Shown here one piece after another: positions 1 through 8,779 of a stretch of 64,000 bases of DNA. A model generated the notes under the pieces. It was not told the DNA's origin, made no database searches, and saw only the letters and a list, made by a program, of their open reading frames with translations. The translations under genes and the position numbers were made by a program. The DNA lies in NCBI RefSeq assembly GCF_035917415.1, contig NZ_CP109073.1, positions 62,001 through 126,000 on the forward strand. Direction: 5' to 3'. Position 1 is the first letter of the stretch. Every line of letters starts with the position of its first letter. This stretch comes from Streptomyces sp. NBC_01803. Its GTDB lineage: Bacteria; Actinomycetota; Actinomycetes; Streptomycetales; Streptomycetaceae.

Positions 1-2
1 GT

Positions 3-89
3 GTCGCCCACGAGAGCATTCCCCCCGTTCCGGAGGAGATCGCCTCGCTCATGGCGGAGGTCTCCGCCGAGGGAAAGCTCGTCGAATAG
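3..89 (+). CDS. C-terminal end of an unidentified protein (runs off left edge)
   Basis: The reading frame beginning at base 3 is open from the window edge to a TAG at 87-89 and gives 28 residues, ending in an acidic, helical-looking tail (AEVSAEGKLVE). It lies on the same strand as the SDR gene that begins 111 bases later. Too little is present to name a family. Confidence 0.4.
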   Translation, partial: VAHESIPPVPEEIASLMAEVSAEGKLVE

Positions 90-200
90 CCGGAAACCGG
101 CCGGACGCATAGCGACCTTGTCACGCAGAGCATGTGAACCCGGTCTTTCCTTACAAACCCTGTCCTCGCGACAATCACGCACTCCCGAAAGGATTCACTC

Positions 201-950
201 ATGAAGGTCGTCGTCATCGGCGGTACCGGACTGATCGGCTCGAAGCTGGTCGCCAAGCTCAAGGAGCACGGTCATGAGGCCGTACCGGCCGCTCCCAACA
301 CGGGTGTCAACACCCTCACGGGCGAGGGTCTTGCCGAGGTCCTGACGGGCGCCTCGGTCGTGGTCGACGTCTCCAACTCTCCTTCCTTCGCGGACGACGC
401 CGTAATGGAGTTCTTCCGCACCTCGACCACCAACCTCCTCAAGGCGGAGGCGGACGCCGGTGTCACCCACCACGTGGCCCTGTCCGTCGTCGGTACGGAG
501 CGGCTCCAGGAGAGCGGCTACTTCCGTGCCAAGCAGGCGCAGGAGGAGCTGATCAAGGACTCGGGCATCCCGTACTCCATCGTGCACGCCACGCAGTTCT
601 TCGAGTTCATGAAGGGCATCGCCGAATCCGCGACCGATGGTGACACCGTCCGTCTGGCCCCGGTCAAGATCCGGCCCGTCTACTCCGACGATGTGGCCGC
701 GACCGTGGGCCGCACCGCCGTCGGTACCCCCGTCAACGGGGTGGTGGAGGTCGCCGGTCCCGACGTGTTCCAGTTGGACGAGCTGATCGGCAAGGGCCTG
801 GCCGCCAAGAACGACCCGCGCAAGGTCGTGTCCGACGTGTACGCGCCGTACTTCGGTGCGGAACTGCGGGAGACCACGCTGCTCCCCGGCCCGGACGCGC
901 ACGTCGCGGAGACCCGTTTCGCCGACTGGCTCGCGCAGCAGCAGGGCTGA
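201..950 (+). CDS. NAD(P)-binding SDR/NmrA-type oxidoreductase
   Basis: A 249-residue cytosolic protein of the atypical short-chain dehydrogenase (NmrA/NAD(P)H-binding) group. The N-terminal dinucleotide-binding loop GGTGLIG is at residues 7-13, and a YFRAK segment near residue 113 sits where SDR proteins carry Tyr-x-x-x-Lys. Length fits the family. The ATG at 201 is preceded by GAAAGGA about 8 bases upstream, so the start is secure. A strong hairpin follows the stop, so the gene probably ends its own transcription unit. Substrate cannot be inferred; relatives act as quinone or isoflavone-type reductases or as redox sensors. C-terminal remnants of the same broad family recur at 4676-5162 and 31128-31545. 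Confidence 0.88.
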   Translation: MKVVVIGGTGLIGSKLVAKLKEHGHEAVPAAPNTGVNTLTGEGLAEVLTGASVVVDVSNSPSFADDAVMEFFRTSTTNLLKAEADAGVTHHVALSVVGTERLQESGYFRAKQAQEELIKDSGIPYSIVHATQFFEFMKGIAESATDGDTVRLAPVKIRPVYSDDVAATVGRTAVGTPVNGVVEVAGPDVFQLDELIGKGLAAKNDPRKVVSDVYAPYFGAELRETTLLPGPDAHVAETRFADWLAQQQG

Positions 951-957
951 GTCGTCA

Positions 958-995
958 CCGGGGCAGCAGGCACTGGGGAGAGCCTGCTGCCCCGG
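958..995 (+). terminator. Intrinsic terminator after the SDR gene
   Basis: A perfect 14-bp GC-rich stem (958-971 paired with 982-995) with a 10-base loop starts 8 bases after the SDR stop codon. As is usual in Streptomyces it lacks a strong U tract. Confidence 0.75.
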
Positions 996-1101
996 GCCGC
1001 GGCCTGCCGTGCGCACCACGGCACGGCGGGTCCCTTCCGTTCACCACAGACTTCAGGGTGGTCCCGTTCCCGGGACCACCCGGACATCGTTCGGGCCGCG
1101 C

Positions 1102-1323
1102 TCACGCAGCCGCTTCCGTCACCGTCACCGTCACCGTCACCGTCACCGTCGCCGTCGCCGTCGGCCGACGCATCGTCCGCAGTCGCATGGCGCGGCGCTC
1201 TCCTTCCGTCGTACCGCCCCAGATGCCCTCGACCGGGCCCACGTCGACGGCCCACGACAAGCACTGCTCCGCCACCGGGTACCGGCGGCAGACAGCCTTC
1301 GCCTCGTCGATCTGAAGGGCTGT
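1102..1323 (-). pseudogene. Truncated WhiB-family iron-sulfur regulator (C-terminal part)
   Basis: Reading the minus strand gives a typical WhiB C-terminal half: EAKAVCRRYP, then AEQC, then the signature GIWGG turn followed by GERRAMRLR. WhiB proteins hold a [4Fe-4S] cluster with four Cys. Here the second Cys of the usual CxxC is Tyr (CRRYP), and the N-terminal half with the first Cys is absent because the frame meets the transposase remnant at about 1330. The C-terminus runs into a Thr-Val/Thr-Ala tail encoded by the hexanucleotide repeat and stops at 1102-1104. It is read as a non-functional stub. The Tyr could also be a late mutation in the already dead gene. Confidence 0.7.
1116..1163. 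repeat. Hexanucleotide tandem repeat (CCGTCA x5, CCGTCG x3)
   Basis: Eight uninterrupted 6-base units. In the minus-strand WhiB frame they encode the alternating Thr-Val/Thr-Ala tail. Comparable hexamer arrays occur at 11537-11569, 38906-38929 and 44525-44590. Confidence 0.95.
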
Positions 1324-1349
1324 CTGGCCACTCCTGATGTTGCTATCGG

Positions 1350-1903
1350 GAAGAAGAGATCCGGGTCTTCGGCGGATTGCCCGGTCAGATCCGGGTGGAC
1401 CGCGGCAAGGAGTTCCTGTGCGCGACGGTCACCGCGGCGATGGGCGCGCTCGCCGTTCCCGTGACCGATCTTCCTGCCTATACCCGCACTTGAAGGGCAC
1501 CATCGAGGCGCTGAACGACGCGGTCGAGGAGATGTTCCTCGTCTCTCTTCCCCGCTACACCGGCCGCCAGAAACTCACCGGCGGCCGGCTCGCCGACCCC
1601 GACGCACCGCCCCTGACGTATGCGGCGTTCGTGGGCCTGCTGCTGGACTGGGTGACCTGGTGGAACACCCGGCACCGCCCCACCACGCTGAACGGGAAGA
1701 TCCCCGTCGAGGCGTGGGGCAGGCCGACGCGACTCCACTCACCGACGTGTCCGCCGGGCAGCTGGCGACGTTCGCTCTGGGCGTACGTACACGATCACTA
1801 GCCAGCGGGGTGCGGTGGCGCCGCCACCACTACCTCGCCCCATGGAAGTGGTCTTCGCTCTCGTCGGGCAGCGTGACAACACGATCCCGAACCGCCACTG
1901 ACC
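1350..1903 (+). pseudogene. Remnant of a DDE transposase with integrase core and Mu-type C-terminal domain
   Basis: Conceptual translation across at least two frameshifts recovers the end of a TniA/TnsB/Mu-type transposase. Residues around VDRGKEF carry the second catalytic Asp of the integrase core, then comes LKGTIEALND with the Glu-side helix, then WWNTRHRPTTLNGKIPVEAW, and finally a beta-barrel-like tail. One base appears lost near 1490 (YTRT-stop versus YPHLKGT) and the frame changes again near 1720. The 5' half is missing. A TniQ-like remnant on the same strand about 850 bases downstream suggests both came from one Tn5053/Tn7-like transposon. Confidence 0.65.
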
Positions 1904-1932
1904 AAAAACCACAGATCATCAGCGGGGGGGGT

Positions 1933-2610
1933 TTATTCCATGGTGGGTTCAGTCGGTTCCCTAATGACCCCACGCATACAGTGAATGATTCGCCGGTGAC
2001 TATCCCCCACTTGATCCGTAACTTCCACCCTAATGAGCATTTCGTCGATAATCGCCATAGCCCTAGGCGTAAAAGCAGCCAAGCTTTGAGGTGAGGTGGA
2101 AATTGGATACGCGGGTCCAACGTGGCGCAGAAGGAAATCTTCTCCTAAAATGAGCCCCATAGCCTGCAAAAAAGAAATCGCCTCGCCTCTCGGAATCCAT
2201 GAGCTGTCACGGCAGCTCGAATTAGCGGCCGCTCGAAGGGTGATGCGGTAGTAGGGGCTGTGGATCATGGCGACGGCCGATGCCCCGTTGACCAACGACA
2301 CCCGCCATACTAACTCGCTGGATAATCCAGTCGTCTTGACCACCCTTCCCTGCCAGCCGAGTATCGGCCGGACAGCAGAAGCATACTGGGCGCGAGCAAA
2401 AGCGAGGCCCGCCGCGATGGTGGTTGCGGCAGTTGCTGACTGAACATCAAGAAGCTTCAATTTCCAGGGCCATGACGACCGCATGGAAAGTGGAAGATTC
2501 GATGTCACGATCTCCCACACTAAAAGCAGCGCCGCTAACGCGAGAAGAATGATGGGTACCGTAAAGAATAACGGGTTCCTGCGCACTCGCACTTGCGGAC
2601 TTTGCCCCAT
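1933..2610 (-). CDS. Hypothetical membrane protein
   Basis: A 225-residue protein with one clear hydrophobic segment near the N-terminus (about residues 12-32, FTVPIILLALAALLLVWEIV) and a weaker one near residues 60-75; the rest looks soluble. I do not recognise the family. The ATG at 2610 is preferred over an in-frame ATG at 2622 because a G-rich Shine-Dalgarno stretch (2611-2619) precedes it. Base composition is clearly less GC-rich than the neighbours and third positions are less biased, which with the transposon remnants on both sides suggests acquired cargo. Function unknown. Confidence 0.55.
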   Translation of the reverse strand: MGQSPQVRVRRNPLFFTVPIILLALAALLLVWEIVTSNLPLSMRSSWPWKLKLLDVQSATAATTIAAGLAFARAQYASAVRPILGWQGRVVKTTGLSSELVWRVSLVNGASAVAMIHSPYYRITLRAAANSSCRDSSWIPRGEAISFLQAMGLILGEDFLLRHVGPAYPISTSPQSLAAFTPRAMAIIDEMLIRVEVTDQVGDSHRRIIHCMRGVIREPTEPTME

Positions 2611-2739
2611 CCCGCCCCCCATGCGAAATTAGACCGGTAGGACTATTGGCATAATATCCTCTGTGTCGTCGGTGGGTAAGATGGCGCCGGGTCAAGCACG
2701 CCTGATGTCAGGAAGCGCTCCAAGAACGGTGATGGGGCT

Positions 2740-3030
2740 GGCGTGGCGGCTTTGGTCTCGCCCGGCGCACGCTCCCCCGATCCCTGGGCCTTCCGTGCCG
2801 ACCGCTGTCCCGCAGCGCGGCGCTCCAACTGGACTGGTTGTTCTCCGCCACCGCCCGCTACTGCCCCGCCTGCCCGGTCGGCGACGGCTCTTCCATCCAG
2901 GACCTGCACGGCAGGCCCTGGCAACGCGCTTGGCGGTTGCCGGAAGTCTTCGCTTGCCTGCGGCACCGGTGGGGACGGCCGTTGTGTGATGCCGAGGGCT
3001 GGCAGCGCTGCGGGTCAGAGGCGCCAGGAG
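2740..3030 (+). pseudogene. TniQ-family transposition protein remnant
   Basis: Frame 3 encodes a TniQ-like stretch: ARYCPACPVGDGSS, then RPWQRAWRLPEVFACLRHR, the typical Cys-rich TniQ sequence in which transposon-associated proteins keep C-x2-C and a WR-(L/x)P motif. Both ends are missing and it overlaps the 3' end of the oppositely oriented toxin gene. TniQ acts with TniA and TniB in target selection of Tn5053/Tn7-like elements, which matches the transposase remnant at 1350-1903. Confidence 0.6.
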
Positions 3031-3392
3031 CGGATGCGGTCGGCGGCGGTGTAGATGTCGGCGCGGCCGTCCAGGACCTCGCGGGCGAGGTCGACCAGGG
3101 CGCCGTAGGGCGGGTCGACACCCTCGCCGCTGATGTGCATGTAGGCCACGGCCGTGGAGCAGGCGAAGCGCACGTTGGCGGCCGGCAGCGGCTTGAGCAG
3201 GGCGAGGGTATGGAGCAGGGCGGCGGCGCGCCAGGCCGGGTCGGAGTCGGTGCCCAGACGGGGCGGGTCGACGCGGTGGCGGGCCACGGCGGCGACTAAC
3301 GCGGAGAAGTCCGAGACGGTCGGCTGCTTGGGCAGGACCTCTTCGTGGCGCTGGAGCAGCCAGGGCACGTCGATGTAGATCACGGGCGGCAT
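3015..3392 (-). CDS. Doc/Fic-like toxin with degenerate active-site motif
   Basis: A 125-residue protein of Doc toxin size and pattern (N-terminal YIDVPWLL, then helices, then SGEGVDPPYGALVDLAREVL). Fic/Doc enzymes transfer phosphate or nucleotides to targets such as EF-Tu through an HPFxxGNKR loop. The equivalent loop here (residues 67-75, KPLPAANVR) keeps Pro, Asn and Arg but lacks the His, Asp/Gly and Lys. It is downstream of and 3 bases from the putative antitoxin gene (antitoxin first), the standard toxin-antitoxin order. Whether it is catalytically alive is doubtful; related degenerate copies are, as I recall, common in Streptomyces. Confidence 0.7.
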   Translation of the reverse strand: MPPVIYIDVPWLLQRHEEVLPKQPTVSDFSALVAAVARHRVDPPRLGTDSDPAWRAAALLHTLALLKPLPAANVRFACSTAVAYMHISGEGVDPPYGALVDLAREVLDGRADIYTAADRIRSWRL

Positions 3393-3395
3393 GGG

Positions 3396-3644
3396 TCAGG
3401 CGGCTCGCGTCCCGGTGTCCGGGAGCTGCTGCTCGTCGTCGGGGAACGCGGCGGCGAACTCGTCCGCGTGCTCGGTGAAGAAGCGGCGGAAGACGTCGGC
3501 GCCTTCCTTGAGGGCGCGGTGGCGCTCGATGTCGGCGGTGGTGGCTTCGCGGACCAGGGCCTTGAGGGTCACCCCGCGCTCGGTGGCGATGGCGCGGAGA
3601 GCTTCGAGCTCCGCCTCGCTGAATTCCACGTTGAGAGCTGGCAT
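3396..3644 (-). CDS. Putative antitoxin, ribbon-helix-helix type
   Basis: The start at 3644 gives an 82-residue acidic protein whose first residues (MPALNVEFSEAELEALRAIA) match the beta-strand plus helix of ribbon-helix-helix antitoxins; the C-terminal half is a charged helix suitable for toxin binding. An upstream in-frame start (3680) would add 12 residues not typical of the fold. The stop is 3 bases before the toxin ATG, implying translational coupling and, by analogy with phd/doc, autoregulation at the promoter in 3645-3720. Confidence 0.7.
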   Translation of the reverse strand: MPALNVEFSEAELEALRAIATERGVTLKALVREATTADIERHRALKEGADVFRRFFTEHADEFAAAFPDDEQQLPDTGTRAA

Positions 3645-3881
3645 ACCCGCAACGGTAGCGGCTGGGTACCCCACTGCCAATCCCCGCAGTTCAGCGGATT
3701 AAAAGGGGGTACCTGGACAAGCTGACCGCCACGGCCGACTCAGGGCTCAGAACGGCGGTACGCCAGCACCGCGAAAGGCCCCGCCGTCCTAGAAGGCACT
3801 GCCGTACCGGGGGATGGCGTCCGCCTCCCGGTCGCCGATCCGCAGCCCGCGGCGGGCCACGGAGGGCAGCACTGGTCTCGA

Positions 3882-4373
3882 TCAGTCCAGGTCGGCGCTG
3901 GCCGGGGTGACCGCGAGCGCGATGTGGGGAACGGCGTCAGGCACAGCTCCGCCGCCGTGCTCGGGTCGGACGCGGCGCGTGCCTCCTGCAGCGTCAGGAG
4001 ACCCGGTCGGCATCGCGGAGTCGAGGACCTCGTCCGAGGAGAGCTCGCCTCCTGCCACCAGCTCGCGCACCAGGGCGGCTGCCTCCTGCGGGTCGCGACA
4101 CCACTGCGCGGCGGCCTCGTCGCCAGCGCTCACCAGGGCCATCGCGGCGAACTGGTGCGCCGTTTCCAGAAGAAGAGGCCGGGGAAGTTGAGCGCGACCG
4201 CGGCGAGGGCCGAGCCGGCGAGCAGGGAGGACGTTGAGCAGGTGGGCGCCGACGGCGAGGCGACGGGCCCGGGCGGTCCTCGTGGCGCGGGCCCGCAGCG
4301 TCAGCGCCTCCCGCAGTTCCGCCGCCGTGGGCCGGTACGCCAGGCCGATGCCCGCCTCCGTCACCTCCGCCAC
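3882..4373 (-). pseudogene. Degenerate hypothetical protein with frameshift
   Basis: The open frame gives 163 residues, but its middle switches from normal protein to arginine-rich nonsense (PARRLGPRRGRAQ). In that interval another frame of the same strand encodes a convincing membrane segment (SLLAGSALAAVALNFPGLFF, read from about 4235 down to 4170) before running to a stop. So the original protein probably had an N-terminal helical part, a transmembrane segment, and the C-terminal part beginning HQFAAMALVSAGDEAAAQ. I do not recognise the family. Confidence 0.45.
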
Positions 4374-4446
4374 TTCAACCCCCTCGCCCTGGCGGGCAGT
4401 CGGGGCCCGCTTGCTCCGTGGTCAGCCTAGTCCCGTACTTCGCGGG

Positions 4447-4671
4447 TCACCGTTTCGGGTCTGTGGCCAGTGGCTTTACGGTTCCGGTCGCCTGGTCGGT
4501 CGGAACCGTCGAAGAGGCCGGTGCGGTGATCACCATCAGCTTCTCTGGTTCGGACACGGCCGAGAAGCCAGCGTGTGCGTAGACCTCGTGCGCGTCCAAC
4601 GTGGAGAGCATCAGCCGCTTCAGTTGGTAGGGCGCCAGCGCCGCGACGACCGACTCCGCCATCCAGGTGCC
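4447..4671 (-). pseudogene. GNAT acetyltransferase, C-terminal fragment
   Basis: The frame ends in a typical GNAT C-terminus: TWMAESVVAALAPYQLKRLM, then STLDAHEVYAHAGFSAV, i.e. the last helix and the strand with the Tyr-x-x-x-Gly-Phe motif. The N-terminal half with the acetyl-CoA pyrophosphate loop is gone; the frame stops making sense at about 4672, exactly where a plus-strand NmrA gene also begins abruptly. The fragment lacks the catalytic fold and is presumed dead. Confidence 0.65.
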
Positions 4672-4675
4672 GATG

Positions 4676-5162
4676 CCCCAGCCTGGCGCTGCGCGAGTCC
4701 GGGCTGCCGCACGCCGTCCTGCGCCCGCAGTACTTCCAGCAGAACCTGCTGCTGGACCAGGCCGCCCTGCGCGCGGGCAAGCTGGTCACCTACATCCCGG
4801 ACGGCCGGCCCGTCGGCATGGTCGACGCCGCCGACATCGCCGACACGGCCGCGGTCCTGCTGACCACCGAGCCGCTCACCGGGCAGATCGTGGTGCCCAC
4901 CGGTCCCGCCACCATCACCACCCAGGACGCGGCCGACGCCATCTCCTCCGTCCTCGGCGTCGACATCGAGATCGACTACGTCGACACCGACCGCGCCTGG
5001 AGCGAGCTGCGCGCGGTGGGCCGGCCCGACTGGTGGATCGCCGACCTGCTGAACATCTGCCAGAAGTCTTCCGCCGAGGTCAACGACGACGTGCCCACCC
5101 TCACCGGGCACACCGCCCGGACCATCAAGGACAGCGCCAAGACCGACCTGGCCGCCCGCTGA
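4676..5162 (+). pseudogene. NmrA/SDR oxidoreductase, C-terminal part
   Basis: From about 4676 the plus strand encodes the C-terminal two thirds of an NmrA-type protein (LRESGLPHAVLRPQYFQQNL, then GMVDAADIADTAAVLLT, then GHTARTIKDSAKTDLAA at the stop). The nucleotide-binding N-terminus with GxTGxxG is missing, and upstream bases belong to the oppositely oriented GNAT fragment. No start codon with a ribosome-binding site is obvious, so this is a truncated gene. A shared hairpin follows the stop. Confidence 0.7.
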
Positions 5163-5189
5163 CGCGTACGGGCGCCGGTCGGACCGGTT

Positions 5190-5266
5190 CGGAAACGGCG
5201 GGCGCGGACCGTCAGGAGCGGATGCCCACGCATCCTCGCCTGGCCGGTCCGCGCCCGCCGTTTCCG
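5190..5266. terminator. Bidirectional terminator between convergent gene remnants
   Basis: A perfect 22-bp inverted repeat (5190-5211 with 5245-5266) with a 33-base loop lies between the convergent NmrA fragment (stop 5162) and the beta-lactamase fragment, whose stop codon (5212-5214) falls inside the loop. Confidence 0.75.
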
Positions 5267-5703
5267 GTCTGCCGCGAGGACACCGCGTCGTCGCGGCAGC
5301 CGAGGTGCGAAAGGGGGCAGCGGGCCCGCAGGGCGTCCACCGCCATCCGTGCCACCGTTCCGATGACCGTGTCCGCGCCCGGCAGGTTGGCGGCCGTGGA
5401 GGCCGAGCGGGTGAAGCCGGCGACCGCGCACCGGCCGCCGTCGGGGTACTCGACAACACCGACCTCGTTGCGCACCGTGGGCAGACTGCCGGTCCTGCCC
5501 GCCACCCGCACGTCGTCGAAGGGGAACCCGGAGGCCAGCCGGTGCGGCCAGTTCTGGAGGCCCATGACGCGGCGCATCGCGGCGCAGTGCTCCGTCGGCG
5601 CCGCCTCGTCGGTCCACACCGCGGTGAGCAGCCGGGTCATGTCCCGCGGGGTGCTGTGGTTGGTGCGGGCCGGCGCCACACCGTACGCACCGCCACAGCC
5701 GTC
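5212..5703 (-). pseudogene. Class A-like serine beta-lactamase / serine hydrolase, C-terminal fragment
   Basis: The minus strand encodes the C-terminal half of a class A-type serine hydrolase: TPRDMTRLL helix, RRVMGLQNWPHRL, then AGRTGSLPTVRNEVGVV, where RTG replaces the usual Lys-Thr-Gly triad of the active site, then YAV-like strand and TARMAVDAL. The SxxK nucleophile region and signal peptide should be upstream, but the frame is lost beyond about 5703, where unrelated low-complexity sequence begins. Non-functional as it stands. Confidence 0.65.
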
Positions 5704-5929
5704 ACATCAGCGACCGCCCGCACATGCCGGGTAGAAAGCTCACCCGCCCCTGCCTCTCCAACAAACGGCGCACCACCAACGCCCTGGGCAACCCAGCCCA
5801 CGGCCACCAACCTCTACCTCTCGAACCACCCCACCATCACACCGGCCACCCACACCCCCATGTTCAATGAGCCAGTACTATCGATCGAGCCGCCGATGCC
5901 TTGTCATGGAACTTCTGAAAGGTATCGGC

Positions 5930-8680
5930 ATGATCCTCAAAGGCCGGGCCAACGAACGAGCGACGCTCGACGCGCTCGTCGCCTCCCTGCGCGAAGGCCT
6001 GAGCGGCGTCCTGGTGCTGCAGGGGGACGCCGGGATCGGCAAGACCGCGCTGCTGGAGTACGCGACCGCCGAGGCCGCCGAGCTGCGCGTGATCCGGCTC
6101 GCGGGGGTGGAGCCGGAGGCAGGCTTTCCCTTCGGGGCTCTGCACCGGTTGCTCATTCCGTTCCTGGAGGACCTGAAGGAGAATCCGAGCGGATTTCCCG
6201 CCACGCAGCACGCGGCACTGCGGGTGGCCTGCGGGCTGGCCGACGGTCCGCCCCCCGACCGGTTCCTGGTGGGACTCGCGGCGCTCACGCTGCTGGCTGA
6301 GGTCGCCAAGCAGCGCCCCATCCTGTGCTGTGTGGACGACGCCCAGTGGCTCGACGACGAGTCGCTCGCGGTCCTGGCGTTCGTCGGCCGCCGGGTGCAC
6401 GCCGAGGGCGTCGGCCTGGTCTTCGCGACACGCTCCGGCTTCGACGGACTGACGGGGCTGCCCGCCATGCGCGTCGCCGGTCTGGAGGAGCCGTCGGGGC
6501 TGGAGCTGCTGCGCTCGGTGGTCGGGCAGCTCGACGCCCGCGTCGGGGCGCGGGTCGTGGCCGCGACGGGCGGAAACCCGCTGGCGCTGATCGATCTCGG
6601 GCAGGAGCTGTCCACCGGGCAGCTGACGGGGGGCGTCGCGCTGCCCGACCCCCTGCCCACGGGAAGCCGCCTGAAGGACCACTACCTCCGGCACGTCCGC
6701 CACCTGCCGTCGTCCACGCAGTCCTGGCTGCTGCTGGCCGCGGCAGAGCCCGGCGGGCACCTCGGTTACGTCTGGGCGGCGGCCACACTGCTGGGCATCG
6801 ACCCCGAAGCCTTCGGCCCGGCGGAGTACGCAGGTCTGCTGATCCTGCGTCCCACCACCGCCGACTTCCGTCACCCGCTGGTGCGTTCCGCGGTGTACGA
6901 GGGCGCCACCAGCGTGGACCGGCGGCGGGTACACCGCGCCCTGGCGGAGGTCACCGACCGGCCGGCGGACGCCGACCGGCGGGCCTGGCACTCGGCCGCC
7001 GCCGTCCTCGGCCCCGACGAGTCCGTCGCCACCGCCTTGGAACGGTCCGCCGACCGCGCGAGCGGGCGCGGCGGCTACGCGGCCCGCGCCACGTTCCTCG
7101 CCCGGGCGGCCGAGCTCACGCCAGACGCCTGCCACCGCGCGTCACGGCAACTGGCCGCGGCCGAGGCCGCGCTCACCTCCGGAGCGCCGCTCCAGGCCCG
7201 CACCCTGCTGGAGGCCATCGACACCGGCCTGCTGGACGACGCCGCCCGGGGGCGGGTGCTCACGGTGCGTGCCGGTGCCCTCAACGGTCTGGGCGAGCCG
7301 GGATCCCACGCCAGGGCATCGGCGTTGTGCCTGGCCGCCGGACAGGCGTTCGCGCAGCAGGCGCCTCGGCTCGCCCGCGACTCACTGCTGCGGGCCGCCG
7401 ATTGGGCACTGATCGCCCGGCACTTCGCCCGTGACACCGCATCCGCCGAGATCGCCGCGGCGGCGCTGGCGCGCGCACGCGTCCCGGAGCCGCCCGCTGT
7501 CGCCGACCGCATGCTGGACGCCTTCGCGGTGCTGGCCCGGGACGGTTACGAGCAGGCCGTGCCGCGGCTGCGGCAGGCGATCGACGCGCTGCTGGCCCCG
7601 GCCACCCCCGACGAGGACGTCCTGCGCGGATACCAGATGGGCGTCTGGTTCTCCACCATGCTCTGGGACCACCCGGCGCGCGCCGCCGTCCTCGGGCGTG
7701 CCGACGCCATCGCCCGCAGGGCCGGCGCCCTGTGGCACCTGAACGTCATCCTGTTCTGCGCCGCGATGTCCGAGACTACCCTCGGTGAACTGGCGACCGC
7801 CGACGCCCTGATGATCGAGGGCCACCAGATCCGTTCGGCGATGGGCGCGACCGCCACCCAGCTGGAGATCTACCAGCACCCCGAGCTGCTCGCCTGGCGC
7901 GCGGGCGACGACCGGGCCGGCGAGTCGCTGCGCCGGTCGATGGAGGCGGCGACCGTGCTCGGGGCCGGTGCGCTGGAGGCGAGCGCGCGCATCGGCCTGG
8001 TCGTTCTCGGCCTCGGCCGGGGCAACTACGCCGAGGCCTGCGCCGTCGCCCACCGCCTGATGGACAGCGACGTCATGGGCACGCACTCGCGACTGCTCCC
8101 GGACCTGGTGGAGGCCGCCGCCCGCTGCGGCGACCGCGTCCTGGCCACGACCGCGCTCCGCACCCTGGAACAACGGGCCACCGCCTGCGGCACCCCCTGG
8201 GCGCTGGGCCTGCTGGCGCGCTCCGAGGCGGTCCTCGCGCCGGCCGACCGGGCCGAGTCCCGTTACCGCGCGGCTATCGAGACGCTCGCCCCGACCGGGG
8301 TGCGCGCCGACCTGGCGCGCGCCCACCTGCTGTATGGGGAGTGGCTGCGCAGGCGGAAGCGGCGCAGGGACGCCCGCGAGCAACTGCGCACCGCCGTGGC
8401 GCTGTTCGAGGAGATGGGGGCCGCCGCGTTCGCCGACCGGGCCGGACGGGAACTGCTCGCCACCGGCGAGCACGCCCGCCGCCGGTCGACCGCGGCGGCG
8501 CACGATCTGACGCCGCAGGAGACCGCGATCGCCAAGCGCGCCGCCGCGGGCGCCACCAACGCGGAGATAGCGGCCCATCTGTTCATCAGCGCGAGCACCG
8601 TCGACTATCACCTGCGCAAGATCTTCCGCAAGCTCGGCGTGACCTCCCGGCGGCAGCTGAGCCAGGCACTGCGGGACTGA
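5930..8680 (+). CDS. Large ATP-binding LuxR regulator (LAL family)
   Basis: A 916-residue cytosolic regulator. Walker A (GDAGIGKT, Lys38) and a Walker B-like CVDDAQW about 90 residues on mark an N-terminal AAA/STAND ATPase; the middle is Ala/Leu-rich helical repeats; the last 60 residues are a LuxR DNA-binding domain ([20 protein letters not shown] then [20 protein letters not shown]). LAL proteins usually act as ATP-dependent pathway activators. The start at 5930 is chosen because GAAAGG lies 7 bases upstream and the family begins near the glycine-rich GRANE motif; upstream in-frame starts (5867, 5906) lack this. It lies just upstream of three same-strand alpha/beta hydrolase genes, its likely targets. 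Confidence 0.88.
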   Translation: MILKGRANERATLDALVASLREGLSGVLVLQGDAGIGKTALLEYATAEAAELRVIRLAGVEPEAGFPFGALHRLLIPFLEDLKENPSGFPATQHAALRVACGLADGPPPDRFLVGLAALTLLAEVAKQRPILCCVDDAQWLDDESLAVLAFVGRRVHAEGVGLVFATRSGFDGLTGLPAMRVAGLEEPSGLELLRSVVGQLDARVGARVVAATGGNPLALIDLGQELSTGQLTGGVALPDPLPTGSRLKDHYLRHVRHLPSSTQSWLLLAAAEPGGHLGYVWAAATLLGIDPEAFGPAEYAGLLILRPTTADFRHPLVRSAVYEGATSVDRRRVHRALAEVTDRPADADRRAWHSAAAVLGPDESVATALERSADRASGRGGYAARATFLARAAELTPDACHRASRQLAAAEAALTSGAPLQARTLLEAIDTGLLDDAARGRVLTVRAGALNGLGEPGSHARASALCLAAGQAFAQQAPRLARDSLLRAADWALIARHFARDTASAEIAAAALARARVPEPPAVADRMLDAFAVLARDGYEQAVPRLRQAIDALLAPATPDEDVLRGYQMGVWFSTMLWDHPARAAVLGRADAIARRAGALWHLNVILFCAAMSETTLGELATADALMIEGHQIRSAMGATATQLEIYQHPELLAWRAGDDRAGESLRRSMEAATVLGAGALEASARIGLVVLGLGRGNYAEACAVAHRLMDSDVMGTHSRLLPDLVEAAARCGDRVLATTALRTLEQRATACGTPWALGLLARSEAVLAPADRAESRYRAAIETLAPTGVRADLARAHLLYGEWLRRRKRRRDAREQLRTAVALFEEMGAAAFADRAGRELLATGEHARRRSTAAAHDLTPQETAIAKRAAAGATNAEIAAHLFISASTVDYHLRKIFRKLGVTSRRQLSQALRD

Positions 8681-8779
8681 CCCCGGTCCCGACTACGCGC
8701 TCCACAGGATACGAACGCCGGTCGCACCGGTCGATGATCGGGCGTCCAGGGACAGATCCTGCAGATTGGAGCACTCCCC

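Noticed and set aside
1116..1163. Possible CRISPR-like repeats at the hexamer arrays
   Set aside because: Units are contiguous 6-mers with no spacers; no cas genes are present. They are simple tandem repeats.
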